A stretch of DNA of 64,000 nucleotides from Bacteroidota bacterium (GTDB taxonomy: Bacteria > Bacteroidota > Bacteroidia > Chitinophagales > Chitinophagaceae), in assembly GCA_005798905.1 (NCBI GenBank), contig SYIK01000005.1, positions 124,001 to 188,000 on the forward strand, in the 5' to 3' direction. The position numbers and the translations under genes are program-made. Each line of letters opens with the position of its first letter. The first letter of the stretch is position 1. This document shows positions 53,549 to 62,386 of the stretch, piece after piece. The notes beneath the pieces were generated by a model. The model was not told the origin of the DNA. It saw only the letters and a program-made list of their open reading frames with translations, and did not search any database.

Positions 53549-55120
53549 CTACTTCACTTTTAGCATAGCACGAACTTGCTGAACTGCGCCATTTTGTAGT
53601 CGTGCATAATAAACCCCAGTTGCATATCTTTCGGCATTAAAAGTAATAGTATGCTGCCCGGCTGTTGCATATTCTTGATCAACCAAAGTTTGAATGACCC
53701 TACCAAGTGTATCAATTATCATAATGGAAGTATGCCCCCCTTCGGTTTTAAAAGTAATGGAAGTACTATTTACAAATGGGTTTGGAAAGTTTTTAATAAT
53801 TAAATTATCTTCCAAATCTGGATAAGCCGAATTGCAAGAATTGGATTTTACAACAGGCAAAGATTGAAAATTTCTCAACAATACGGTTTGCAAAGTTGCA
53901 TTGTCAACACAAAACCATTTTTCGAGAATGGATGCATAAATACTTCTAAAGTCGTATTGAAAAGGAACATTATCATTTACAGTTGCCGATGCAGGGATAT
54001 CTGGATTATTACCCACTACACCCGGATTTACATATTCTCCGAAAAGAATACAAGGAGCGGCTGCGCCATGATCCGTTCCAGTACTTGAATTTGATTTTAT
54101 TCTTCTACCAAATTCAGAAAATGTCATTCCTAGTACACGGCGGTGAATTCCCAAGAATTTACAATCATCCATAAATGCTTTTATTGCATCAGAAACGCGT
54201 TGCAATAAAACAGCATGCGATCCGGTTGTAGTGTCTGCTTGCACTTGTCCGGCATGGGTATCAAAACCACCAATACTCACCATGTAAACTCTTGTCTTTA
54301 ATCCTCCTTTTATAAGGCGTGCTACAATTTTCAATTGATCAGCCAAACTGTTTCCTGTTGGGTAAGTAACTTGTTGTGTAACGCGAAGTGCAGCTGCTTT
54401 AATTACATCGGCATATTGTTGTGTTTGTCTTGCAACCGTACGGATATAACTCAATTCAAAACCGGCAGGTGTGCTTGGAGCAGGATCTTGAACACCATTA
54501 ATTAAATTATAAAAATTGTTTGGATCAGTCATGCTTATCCCCATACTAACAGCAGGCCCTTGAAAAGCAAGAGAAGTTACAGATCCAATTTGAATTCCTA
54601 AAGGATCGGGCATATTGCTTGTTGGATAACCAATTGGAAATCCCGGAAATTCTTGTTCCAAATAACGACCCAACCAACCGCTATTTACGAATTGGTTTGA
54701 ATTGGAAGCACTCATCCAAATATCTGTTGCACGAAAATGTGAAAAATTTGGTTGTGGATAACCGACGGCCTGAACAACGGTTGCTTTTCCATCATTAAAA
54801 AGTTTTTGAATCCCCGTCATTGCAGGATGTAGTCCTGTTTTATTTATTCCAGTTAATGACAAAATATTGTTTTGCGGAATGGCAATATTTGATCTTGCAG
54901 CTTGGTAAGCTCCATATGTATCAATTGGAATAACCATATTCAACCCATCATTTCCTCCATTCATTTGCACCAATACCAACACGTGATCCGTGTCCGTACT
55001 CATTCCCATTAGCGCTTGTATCAATGGCGATTCCATTCCCATCGTGTTGATTGGAATACCATTTATAGCAGTTGCTGCAACCGGAGGAATCGTATTTTTA
55101 AGAAAATCTCTTCTTTTCAT
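53549..55120 (-). CDS. DUF1501 protein with Tat-like signal and T9SS sorting domain
   Basis: The 523-residue protein begins MKRRDFLKNTIPPVAATAIN, an RRxFLK twin-arginine-type signal. The DUF1501 (sulfatase-like) body has VLVLVQMNGGNDGLNMVIP, QAVGYPQPNFSHFRATDIWM, VSIGGFDTHAGQV and FSEFGRRIKSN. The last about 80 residues (FPNPFVNSTSITFKTEGG to GVYYARLQNGAV) are a T9SS type A sorting domain. The family acts outside the cytoplasm; its reaction is not known. It lies 15 bases after the DUF1800 gene, the usual pair. Confidence 0.92.
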   Translation of the reverse strand: MKRRDFLKNTIPPVAATAINGIPINTMGMESPLIQALMGMSTDTDHVLVLVQMNGGNDGLNMVIPIDTYGAYQAARSNIAIPQNNILSLTGINKTGLHPAMTGIQKLFNDGKATVVQAVGYPQPNFSHFRATDIWMSASNSNQFVNSGWLGRYLEQEFPGFPIGYPTSNMPDPLGIQIGSVTSLAFQGPAVSMGISMTDPNNFYNLINGVQDPAPSTPAGFELSYIRTVARQTQQYADVIKAAALRVTQQVTYPTGNSLADQLKIVARLIKGGLKTRVYMVSIGGFDTHAGQVQADTTTGSHAVLLQRVSDAIKAFMDDCKFLGIHRRVLGMTFSEFGRRIKSNSSTGTDHGAAAPCILFGEYVNPGVVGNNPDIPASATVNDNVPFQYDFRSIYASILEKWFCVDNATLQTVLLRNFQSLPVVKSNSCNSAYPDLEDNLIIKNFPNPFVNSTSITFKTEGGHTSIMIIDTLGRVIQTLVDQEYATAGQHTITFNAERYATGVYYARLQNGAVQQVRAMLKVK

Positions 55121-55135
55121 TTGAGTATTTTTTAT

Positions 55136-56812
55136 TTAGCACAAATGGAATTCGGCAAGGTTCATAAAATATTTATATAAATCCCGAAGGCGGGTGAAAA
55201 CAACCTGATAATTCGCTGCTGTTGGACTTGCCACGTAAGCATTCCAAGCGTTCGTCCAATAATAATCCTGCACTTGATTGCTTAACAAAATTTGCCTTTT
55301 GAGCATATCTTTTGTTGCTGCAGTTAAATCAATTCGGTATAAAATTTTCAATGCTTGATCAATCAATGCATTCGGATCGGAAGGGTTGTTCAACCTTCTT
55401 GTAAAAGCAACCGGATCAATTACAATTTTTACACCATTGCGTGTATAACCGGAATTGATCATTGTATCGGTAAATAAATTTCTCCGCGGATAGGTATCTG
55501 TGTTAATCCAAATTTCATGAAACTGCGGTTCTTGGTAATATGCTTTCCAACCTGCAACATCGGGTGGATCTCCAATATTTTGTTGCATTAATGCTGCATA
55601 ATTTTGTAAATAACCCCACATATTGTACGCATTTATGTAATCGCTTCCGTCTGGAATTACAATTCCAAATTCGCGGCAAGCCCCTACTACCAAGTCTATC
55701 GGTGTTTTAATAAAACATCCTTGGTTGAGCACATCAAAAAAATGTTCGCTTTTGAAAAGTGCTTCCAACACTGGTTTTATTTCCCAATTATTGGTTACTA
55801 AAATTTGAGCTAACGGCGTTATTACATTTGCCTCCGATGCGGAATCAATTTTATAGTAAACAAAATAGCGGTATAATTTTCTTACTAAAAATTTTGAAAC
55901 TTCAACATCTTTTCGAAAAATCATATTCAGCAAATCATCCAACTCCAAATCTCCTGCTGTTGCCCCCGTTCTTCCTACAATTGTGTAATTATTGTAAAAT
56001 GAAGAAAATGTTTTGTTTTGTGTATCGTGTTGTGCCGAATTGAAATAAGAAGTATTGGTAGTTGTATTTATTTTCCAACCCGTCAATACTCTTGCAGCAG
56101 TTTTTACATCTGTTTCAGAATAACTTGGACTGGTTGCGTTTCCTAAAGTGAAAAGTTCTTGTAACTCTCGTGCAAAATTTTCATCGGGCGCTGCATTAAT
56201 GTTTACATAACCATTTAAATAACGCAACATTCCAACATCAAGTGTCATCAATTTTGTAAACCTTTTGAAATTTCCCAATGCGAACTCTCTACACAATACA
56301 TTGTTTTGATAGGCATAAATTGCACGACCTAAATCAACTGATTCCGTTGCAAAATGATTGTGCCAAAACAAGGTCATTTTTTCTCGAATATTTTTTTCTT
56401 GATTAATCATCAATCCTGTCCACCAAGATTTGAAAGATCCTCTTCGTTGACTATCAGCATTCCCTGTATTCGAATTAATATTAACCCAAGTTTCACCCAT
56501 TGGAATATTAAAGTCGGCATCGGTTGTTGGAATATTTGTATTTGTATAATTTTTTACAGGCGGAGCTGGCGGTGCTGCAGGAATAGAAAGCAATTCATCA
56601 ACTGCGCTATTCATACTCATTCCTAAAAAATAATTGACATCTTCTGGTTTAGCACCAAACATTGTTCTCTTTAATAAATGGGCAGCTTCGTTGTATGTCC
56701 AAGGACCATTATAAGGATTTAAACCCGAATAAGTGCGGACGGCTATTTTTTCTTCTGTTGCCTTGCTGTTTTCTAAAATTTTAGTTTGTGTCTGTAAATC
56801 AATTCTCTCCAT
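55136..56812 (-). CDS. DUF1800 protein
   Basis: The 558-residue protein has the family start YNEAAHLLKRTMFGAKPEDV, then KMTLFWHNHFATESVD, NFARELQELFTLGN, ARVLTGWKI and PPDVAGWKAYY. No signal peptide is evident at the N-terminus, although partners of the DUF1501 type are exported. DUF1800 and DUF1501 genes are nearly always neighbours, which implies a joint role. The activity is unknown. The promoter region ahead is AT-rich without a clear -7 box. Confidence 0.9.
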   Translation of the reverse strand: MERIDLQTQTKILENSKATEEKIAVRTYSGLNPYNGPWTYNEAAHLLKRTMFGAKPEDVNYFLGMSMNSAVDELLSIPAAPPAPPVKNYTNTNIPTTDADFNIPMGETWVNINSNTGNADSQRRGSFKSWWTGLMINQEKNIREKMTLFWHNHFATESVDLGRAIYAYQNNVLCREFALGNFKRFTKLMTLDVGMLRYLNGYVNINAAPDENFARELQELFTLGNATSPSYSETDVKTAARVLTGWKINTTTNTSYFNSAQHDTQNKTFSSFYNNYTIVGRTGATAGDLELDDLLNMIFRKDVEVSKFLVRKLYRYFVYYKIDSASEANVITPLAQILVTNNWEIKPVLEALFKSEHFFDVLNQGCFIKTPIDLVVGACREFGIVIPDGSDYINAYNMWGYLQNYAALMQQNIGDPPDVAGWKAYYQEPQFHEIWINTDTYPRRNLFTDTMINSGYTRNGVKIVIDPVAFTRRLNNPSDPNALIDQALKILYRIDLTAATKDMLKRQILLSNQVQDYYWTNAWNAYVASPTAANYQVVFTRLRDLYKYFMNLAEFHLC

Positions 56813-56929
56813 TTTATAAATTTTGGAAGTTGACAGATAATATAACAGACACCGAATATAACATATAGTTTAATTTACTAATGGAATATTCGTAAAAATT
56901 TTTAGCCAAACTTTAAGCTTGAAAACTCT

Positions 56930-58108
56930 TTATTGAATATTTTCTATAATTCCGGCTATACCTTGACCACCTCCAACACAAGCAGTCACCATACCGTATT
57001 TTTTATTCAATCGTTTTAAATCGTGTAAATTTTGAATAGTTAATTTACAACCTGTGCAACCGAGCGGATGACCAAGTGCAATTGCCCCCCCATTGATATT
57101 TACTTTTTGTGTATCTAATTCCAACTCTCTAATTACCGCTAACGCCTGCGATGCAAATGCTTCATTTAATTCAATCAAATCAATTTGAGATAGATTCATT
57201 CCTGCTTGTTTCATCACTTTTGGGATTGCCATTACAGGACCAATTCCCATAATTCGGGGATGTACGCCTGCAACTGCACAATGAACCAATCTTCCAATTG
57301 GTTTCAGTCCAAGTTCGTTAATCATTTTTTCACTCATCACTATTACAAAAGCTGCACCATCACTTGTTTGAGAGGAATTTCCTGCAGTAACAGAACCTCC
57401 AACTGCGAATGCCGGTTTTAATTTTGCCAATGCTTCAATTGAAGTATCTGCACGAGGTCCTTCATCCGTATCCACAATAAAATTTCTTTTATCTTTTTTA
57501 CCTTTTGCATTTACAAAAATTTCTTCAACAGTTATGGGAAGAATACCATCTTTAAAATATCCTTCTTTAATTGCATGAATTGCTTTTTGATGAGAATGAA
57601 AAGAAAATTCATCTTGATCTTGGCGATTAATTTTATATTCTTTTGCAACAGCTTCGGCTGTTAATCCCATACTTAAATAATAATCCGGTTCGTCTTTTGC
57701 AATTGAAAAGGAAGGAACAGTTTTCCATCCGGCAGTGGGAACCAAACTCATACTTTCTGTTCCTCCAGCAATGATACAGTCGGCCATTCCCATTCTAATT
57801 TTTGCAGTTGCCATTGCAATTGTTTCTAATCCCGATGCACAATATCTGTTTACAGTTATTCCCGGCACTTCAAATCCTAATGCTTTTGCAGAAATAATTC
57901 TACCGAATTGTAATCCTTGTTCCGCTTCGGGAACTGCATTTCCAACAATTACATCATCCACTCTTTTTCCTTCCAATTGTGGCACAGTAGCCATCAATCC
58001 TTTAATTACTTCAATTGCCAAATCATCGGATCTTGTAAATCGAAATCCTCCTTTTTTTGATTTTGTAATCGCCGTTCTAAACCCTGCTACTATAAATGCT
58101 TCTTGCAT
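56930..58108 (-). CDS. Acetyl-CoA C-acyltransferase (thiolase)
   Basis: The 392-residue thiolase has the nucleophile Cys in TVNRYCASGLETIAMA (near residue 90), then GGTESMSLVP. The two C-terminal active-site blocks are NINGGAIALGHPLGCTG and MVTACVGGGQG. It cleaves 3-ketoacyl-CoA in fatty-acid oxidation or condenses acetyl-CoA. A degradative FadA-type role is likely, but no fadB partner is adjacent. A TAnnTTTG box lies 56 bases ahead of the ATG. Confidence 0.93.
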   Translation of the reverse strand: MQEAFIVAGFRTAITKSKKGGFRFTRSDDLAIEVIKGLMATVPQLEGKRVDDVIVGNAVPEAEQGLQFGRIISAKALGFEVPGITVNRYCASGLETIAMATAKIRMGMADCIIAGGTESMSLVPTAGWKTVPSFSIAKDEPDYYLSMGLTAEAVAKEYKINRQDQDEFSFHSHQKAIHAIKEGYFKDGILPITVEEIFVNAKGKKDKRNFIVDTDEGPRADTSIEALAKLKPAFAVGGSVTAGNSSQTSDGAAFVIVMSEKMINELGLKPIGRLVHCAVAGVHPRIMGIGPVMAIPKVMKQAGMNLSQIDLIELNEAFASQALAVIRELELDTQKVNINGGAIALGHPLGCTGCKLTIQNLHDLKRLNKKYGMVTACVGGGQGIAGIIENIQ

Positions 58109-58164
58109 TTTATTATTTTTTAGTGTTTGTAAACTTCAATAGTTGTTTATGCAACTTTGTAAAT

Positions 58165-58172
58165 CAAAGATA
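58165..58172 (-). promoter_or_regulatory. Putative -7 box for the thiolase gene
   Basis: TATCTTTG on the minus strand lies 56 bases upstream of the thiolase ATG, a longer leader than at most boxes here. Confidence 0.3.
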
Positions 58173-58206
58173 AAGTTTTCATTTCATCTACTCTAAATTG
58201 CCCCCT

Positions 58207-58214
58207 TATCTTTG
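58207..58214 (+). promoter_or_regulatory. Putative -7 box for pyrD
   Basis: TATCTTTG ends 10 bases before the ATG of pyrD at 58225. It overlaps the extra codons of the track ORF, so the ATG is the likely start. Confidence 0.45.
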
Positions 58215-58224
58215 CAAGAATTTT

Positions 58225-59277
58225 ATGTACAGAATATTTCGAAAAATCTTTTTTCTTTTCCCTCCAGAAAAAGTACATCATTTCTCAATGACTTTTTTGC
58301 AAATTTTATGCAGCAATTCATTTATTCGAAAATTAATTTCATGGATTTTTCAACCAAAAGAAACGAATAATTCAGACTTGTCATTCAAAAATATTTTATT
58401 TAAAAATCGAGTTGGACTTGCAGCCGGTTTCGATAAAAACGCAATTTATTTAAGAGAGTTGGAAACACTTGGTTTTGGTTTTGTAGAAATTGGAACGGTC
58501 ACCCCGCTTCCTCAAAAAGGAAATCCTGCACCTCGTATTTTTCGATTACCAAAAGACAAAGCGCTTATCAACCGAATGGGTTTTAATAATGACGGAGTGG
58601 AAGTAATAAAAAACAGGTTGAAAAAATGGAAGAAAAAAAATGAAACAAATTCGAAAAGTAAATTAATTATTGGCGGCAATATTGGGAAAAATAAAGAAAC
58701 GCCAAACGAAGATGCTTGGAAAGATTATGAAATTTGTTTTCGTCAATTACATCCTTTTGTTGATTATTTTGTTGTAAATGTGAGTAGCCCTAATACGCCA
58801 GGGTTAAGAGAATTACAAGAAAAAGATTTTTTACTAAAAATTTTAACCGGGTTACAATCAATTAATCAAACCCAAGAATTTTCCAAACCTATTTTTTTGA
58901 AAATAGCGCCAGATTTGAGTTTGCAACAAATTGACGATATCGCTGAATTAGCATTACAAATAAATTTAGATGGATTAGTTGCAACAAACACAACTTTAAG
59001 TAGAACATTTTTACAAACGCCCATTTCTCAGATTCAAAAAATTGGATTGGGCGGATTAAGTGGCGCTCCACTAAAACAAAGAAGCACGGAAATAATCAAT
59101 CATATTCATCAAAAAACAAAAGGACAAATTTTTATTATTGCTTCAGGTGGTATTTTTTCCGGAAAAGATGCAAAAGAAAAATTAGATGCCGGCGCATCGC
59201 TTGTACAAATTTGGACGGGTTTTATTTACGAAGGACCGGGAATTATTAAAAATATTTGCAAATCAATTAATGTATAA
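58225..59277 (+). CDS. pyrD: Dihydroorotate dehydrogenase (quinone), class 2
   Basis: The track starts at a TTG; the ATG at 58225 gives 350 residues. The N-terminal helices (MYRIFRKIFFLFPPEKVHHF) are the membrane-docking part of class 2 enzymes. The FMN barrel has VGLAAGFDKNAIYLREL, GFVEIGTVTPLPQKGNPAPR and FRLPKDKALINRMGFNNDG. NVSSPNTPGLRELQ holds the catalytic Ser region, and GLSGAPLK and IASGGIFSG complete it. It oxidises dihydroorotate with quinone for pyrimidine synthesis. terC follows 2 bases later. Confidence 0.95.
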   Translation: MYRIFRKIFFLFPPEKVHHFSMTFLQILCSNSFIRKLISWIFQPKETNNSDLSFKNILFKNRVGLAAGFDKNAIYLRELETLGFGFVEIGTVTPLPQKGNPAPRIFRLPKDKALINRMGFNNDGVEVIKNRLKKWKKKNETNSKSKLIIGGNIGKNKETPNEDAWKDYEICFRQLHPFVDYFVVNVSSPNTPGLRELQEKDFLLKILTGLQSINQTQEFSKPIFLKIAPDLSLQQIDDIAELALQINLDGLVATNTTLSRTFLQTPISQIQKIGLGGLSGAPLKQRSTEIINHIHQKTKGQIFIIASGGIFSGKDAKEKLDAGASLVQIWTGFIYEGPGIIKNICKSINV

Positions 59278-59279
59278 AT

Positions 59280-60074
59280 ATGGGACATCTTTTTACCAGC
59301 GAAAGTTTGATTAGTTTTTTAGTGCTTGTTGTACTCGAAATAGTTTTGGGAATTGACAATGTAATTTTCGTGAGCATTGTAATGAATCGTCTCAAAAAAT
59401 TAAGCGATCTAAAAAAAGCACGCCGAATTTGGATGGTTACCGGAATTTTATCGCGAAGTTTTTTATTATTGGGACTTGGATGGCTTTTAGCTCAAAAAGG
59501 GAATTACATCATTTCTGAAAATTGGTTTGGAAAAGGATTTGACCTTGCCAGTTTAGTAATGCTTGTCGGAGGATTGTTTTTGATTTATAAATCAGTCAGA
59601 GAAATTCATGAAAAATTAGAAGGAGAAAATCCAAATATTAATTCACAAAACAAAAAATCAATTCCATTTGCACAAGCAATTGCTCAAATCATGTTGATTG
59701 ACGCTGTATTTTCTTTCGACAGTATTATTACCGCCGGCGGAACTGCTAAACATGTAGAAATAATGATTGCAGCAGTAATTGTCGCTATGTTTGTGATGTT
59801 TCTTTTTAGTGCAAAAATTGCTTCGTTTATTCATTTACATCCCACATTAAAAATGTTGGCGCTTTCTTTTTTAGTGATGATTGGACTTAGTTTGGTAATT
59901 GAAGGCTGGGATGGCGAAGCAGCACATCAATTGCATTTGAAAAACTATATTTATTTTGGGATGGCTTTTTCTTTTATTGTTGAAGTGTTGAATATGATTA
60001 TGCGCAAACGAATGAACAAGCAACATTTGGTTGAATTAAATGAACCAATTTTGCCGCAAAAAGAAGCCAATTAA
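59280..60074 (+). CDS. TerC-family membrane protein
   Basis: The 264-residue protein has about seven hydrophobic helices. Acidic residues in the membrane occur in LEIVLGIDNVIFVSIVMNRL and in DAVFSFDSIITAGGTA, the two TerC hallmarks. TerC proteins export metals such as manganese, or support metalation of secreted enzymes, in other bacteria. The gene is in one unit with pyrD and its last 4 bases overlap the convergent rsmE. Confidence 0.92.
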   Translation: MGHLFTSESLISFLVLVVLEIVLGIDNVIFVSIVMNRLKKLSDLKKARRIWMVTGILSRSFLLLGLGWLLAQKGNYIISENWFGKGFDLASLVMLVGGLFLIYKSVREIHEKLEGENPNINSQNKKSIPFAQAIAQIMLIDAVFSFDSIITAGGTAKHVEIMIAAVIVAMFVMFLFSAKIASFIHLHPTLKMLALSFLVMIGLSLVIEGWDGEAAHQLHLKNYIYFGMAFSFIVEVLNMIMRKRMNKQHLVELNEPILPQKEAN

Positions 60075-60778
60075 ATACACAATAAAGTTGCAGCTACAAC
60101 TGCTGCAGTTTCTGTTCGCAATCTATTTTCGCCAAGCGAAACAGGAATAAATTTGTTTTGAATTGCCAACTCAATTTCATTTTTAGAAAAATCTCCTTCG
60201 GGCCCAATAAGAATAATTTGATTGGAAGATTTTGAAATTTGTTGTTGGCTCAATCGTTGCTTTTCTGTTTCAGAGCAGTACGCTATTAATTTTTGACAGT
60301 TATCAAATTTTTCAACAATCAAACTATTAAACTTTGTTGGCTCACGCAAAACAGGTAAGTAATATTGTTGTGATTGCAACATTGCACTGATGCAAATAGT
60401 TTTCATTCTTTCGTAACGAAATTTTTGCACTTCTGTTCTATCGCAAATCAATGGGATAATTTCGGAAACGCCAATCTCCGTTGCTTTTTCCAAAAACCAT
60501 TCAAAACGATTTGTATTTTTTAGCAATGAAATTGCAATGCTTACTTTTTGCGTTTTTTTATTTACCAATTTTATTTCAACTACTTCAACTTCGCAGTGTT
60601 TTTTATGAATCATCGAAATTTGACAAGAAAATAAATTTCCTCCTCCGTCAGTAAGATGTAAGCCTGAGCCGGTTTTCATTCGAAGTACTTGCACAATATG
60701 TCGCGAAGTGTTTTCATCTAACAAAACTGTTTTTTGTTTTGAATTAATCGCTGCGTTATAAAAAATTGGAATTGACAT
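60071..60778 (-). CDS. rsmE: 16S rRNA (uracil1498-N3)-methyltransferase RsmE
   Basis: The 235-residue SPOUT-class enzyme has an N-terminal PUA-like domain with HIVQVLRMKTGSGLHLTDG. The knotted C-terminal domain has LEKATEIGVSEIIPLICDRT, LIGPEGDFSKNEIELA and SLGENRLRTETAAVVAA. It methylates U1498 of 16S rRNA in the small subunit. Length and motifs are complete. It follows dnaB across a terminator. Confidence 0.95.
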   Translation of the reverse strand: MSIPIFYNAAINSKQKTVLLDENTSRHIVQVLRMKTGSGLHLTDGGGNLFSCQISMIHKKHCEVEVVEIKLVNKKTQKVSIAISLLKNTNRFEWFLEKATEIGVSEIIPLICDRTEVQKFRYERMKTICISAMLQSQQYYLPVLREPTKFNSLIVEKFDNCQKLIAYCSETEKQRLSQQQISKSSNQIILIGPEGDFSKNEIELAIQNKFIPVSLGENRLRTETAAVVAATLLCI

Positions 60779-60794
60779 GATTCGTAAAAATAAA

Positions 60795-60818
60795 AAAGTC
60801 CAATTGAAATTGGACTTT
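60795..60818 (-). terminator. Terminator after dnaB
   Basis: The 10-bp stem AAAGTCCAAT / ATTGGACTTT with a 4-base loop is followed on the minus strand by TTTTATTTTT. Its arm shares AAAGTCC with the hairpin at 48736-48759. Confidence 0.82.
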
Positions 60819-60841
60819 AAACTAATTTTTTGTTTTATAAA

Positions 60842-62386
60842 TTAATCAACTTCTGTCGGCAGTTCATTCATTTTACTTCCTGTTTGAATGTACAATTTGG
60901 AACCACTTTCATCAGTTACGGGTTTCCAATTATCTGGTAATCCAATGCCTGTGTAACTATCGCCGCTTCCTTCAAAAAATTTCTGAATATCCAATAATGC
61001 TTTGAATTTAATTCTATCGAGTGAGCCATTTCTATGTTTAGCAATATTTAGTGTCACTTCGCCTTTGGTATCTTCTCCCATTTCATTAGTTGTTACTTCA
61101 TAATAATCGGGGCGATAAAGAAACATTACCATATCTGCATCTTGTTCAATTGCACCCGATTCGCGCAAATCGCTCAGTTGCGGCATTTTCATACCTTCTT
61201 TCGCACCTCGTTTTTCCACTTCACGACTTAATTGCGAAAGCGCAATAATTGGAATATCTAATTCTTTGGCAAGTGCTTTCAAATTTCTAGAAATAGTGCT
61301 GATATCTTGTTCGCGATTACTGTTTCTATTATCTCCTGTTCCACTCATTAATTGTAAATAGTCAAGCACAATCATTCCTATATTGTGTTTATTTCTTAAC
61401 CGTCTACATTTTGCTCTTAGCTCAAAAATATTAAGAGCTGGAGTATCGTCAATAAAAATTGGAGCTTCTGATAATCTTCTAATTCCCCGGTCATACAATT
61501 GCTTCATTTCATATTCTTCCATTTTACCACGAGCAATTTTTTCTAATTTAATCTCACTTTCTGCTGTAAGCAATCGCTGTACTAATTGACCAGCACTCAT
61601 TTCCAATGAAAAAAATCCGACCGCTGTTGGTCTTGTTGGATGCATTGCTGCATTGCGAGCTAAATTGAGTGCAAATGCAGTTTTACCAACACCCGGTCTT
61701 GCGGCAAGAATTATCAAATCTGAATTTTGCCAACCGTGGGTTATTTTATCTAAACTAGAAAATCCACTCGTCACTCCCGAAATATCGCCTTGTTGGTTAC
61801 GCAAATAATTAATTCGTTCAATTGTTTTTATTAAAATCGAATCAATGGGAGTTACATTATTGTGTAAATGTTTATTCGTAATTTCAAACAATTTAGTTTC
61901 AGCGTCGTCTAATAAATCAAAAACATCAGTTGTGTCTTCGTATGCTTCTCCAATAATTTCTCCGCTAATTTTAATTAATTCCCGTTGAATAAATTTTTGT
62001 AAAATAATTCTAGTATGTGCTGCCACATGTGCTGCAGAAACTACAGAATTGGTTAATTTAGTAATGTAATAAGCTCCCCCAACAATTTCCAGTTCTTCTG
62101 TTTTTTTCAACGCTTCCACAACAGTTAAAATATCAATTGGCTGCGTTTTGTTACTAAGAGCTTGCATTGCACTAAAAATACGTGTATGCGCATCTACATA
62201 AAAACAATTTGGCTTTAATGTTTCAGCAACAATATCGAAAGCATTTTTATCTAATAAAATAGCGCCCAAAACTGCTTCTTCCAAATCTTTTGCTTGCGGA
62301 GGCAGTTTTCCAAAAACCATTGTGCTTAAATCCAACGATGTTTTTTTTCTTTGTGTTCTTTCTTTATTAAAATTTTTAAGTTCCAT
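60842..62386 (-). CDS. dnaB: Replicative DNA helicase DnaB
   Basis: The 514-residue protein has the N-terminal primase-binding domain (LEEAVLGAILLDKNAFDIV, about 35-140). The RecA-type helicase domain starts with GFSSLDKITHGWQNSDLIIL, Walker A AARPGVGKTAFALN, and MIVLDYLQLMSG as Walker B. LSQLSREVEKR and LSDLRESGAIEQDADMVMFL follow. It unwinds DNA at the replication fork. No intein or insertion is seen, and the length is normal. Confidence 0.97.
   Translation of the reverse strand: MELKNFNKERTQRKKTSLDLSTMVFGKLPPQAKDLEEAVLGAILLDKNAFDIVAETLKPNCFYVDAHTRIFSAMQALSNKTQPIDILTVVEALKKTEELEIVGGAYYITKLTNSVVSAAHVAAHTRIILQKFIQRELIKISGEIIGEAYEDTTDVFDLLDDAETKLFEITNKHLHNNVTPIDSILIKTIERINYLRNQQGDISGVTSGFSSLDKITHGWQNSDLIILAARPGVGKTAFALNLARNAAMHPTRPTAVGFFSLEMSAGQLVQRLLTAESEIKLEKIARGKMEEYEMKQLYDRGIRRLSEAPIFIDDTPALNIFELRAKCRRLRNKHNIGMIVLDYLQLMSGTGDNRNSNREQDISTISRNLKALAKELDIPIIALSQLSREVEKRGAKEGMKMPQLSDLRESGAIEQDADMVMFLYRPDYYEVTTNEMGEDTKGEVTLNIAKHRNGSLDRIKFKALLDIQKFFEGSGDSYTGIGLPDNWKPVTDESGSKLYIQTGSKMNELPTEVD

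Noticed and set aside
53379-53582. 67-residue ORF between ggt and the DUF1501 gene
   Set aside because: Starts inside the ggt stop region, has no signal or family feature, and overlaps the end of the DUF1501 gene.
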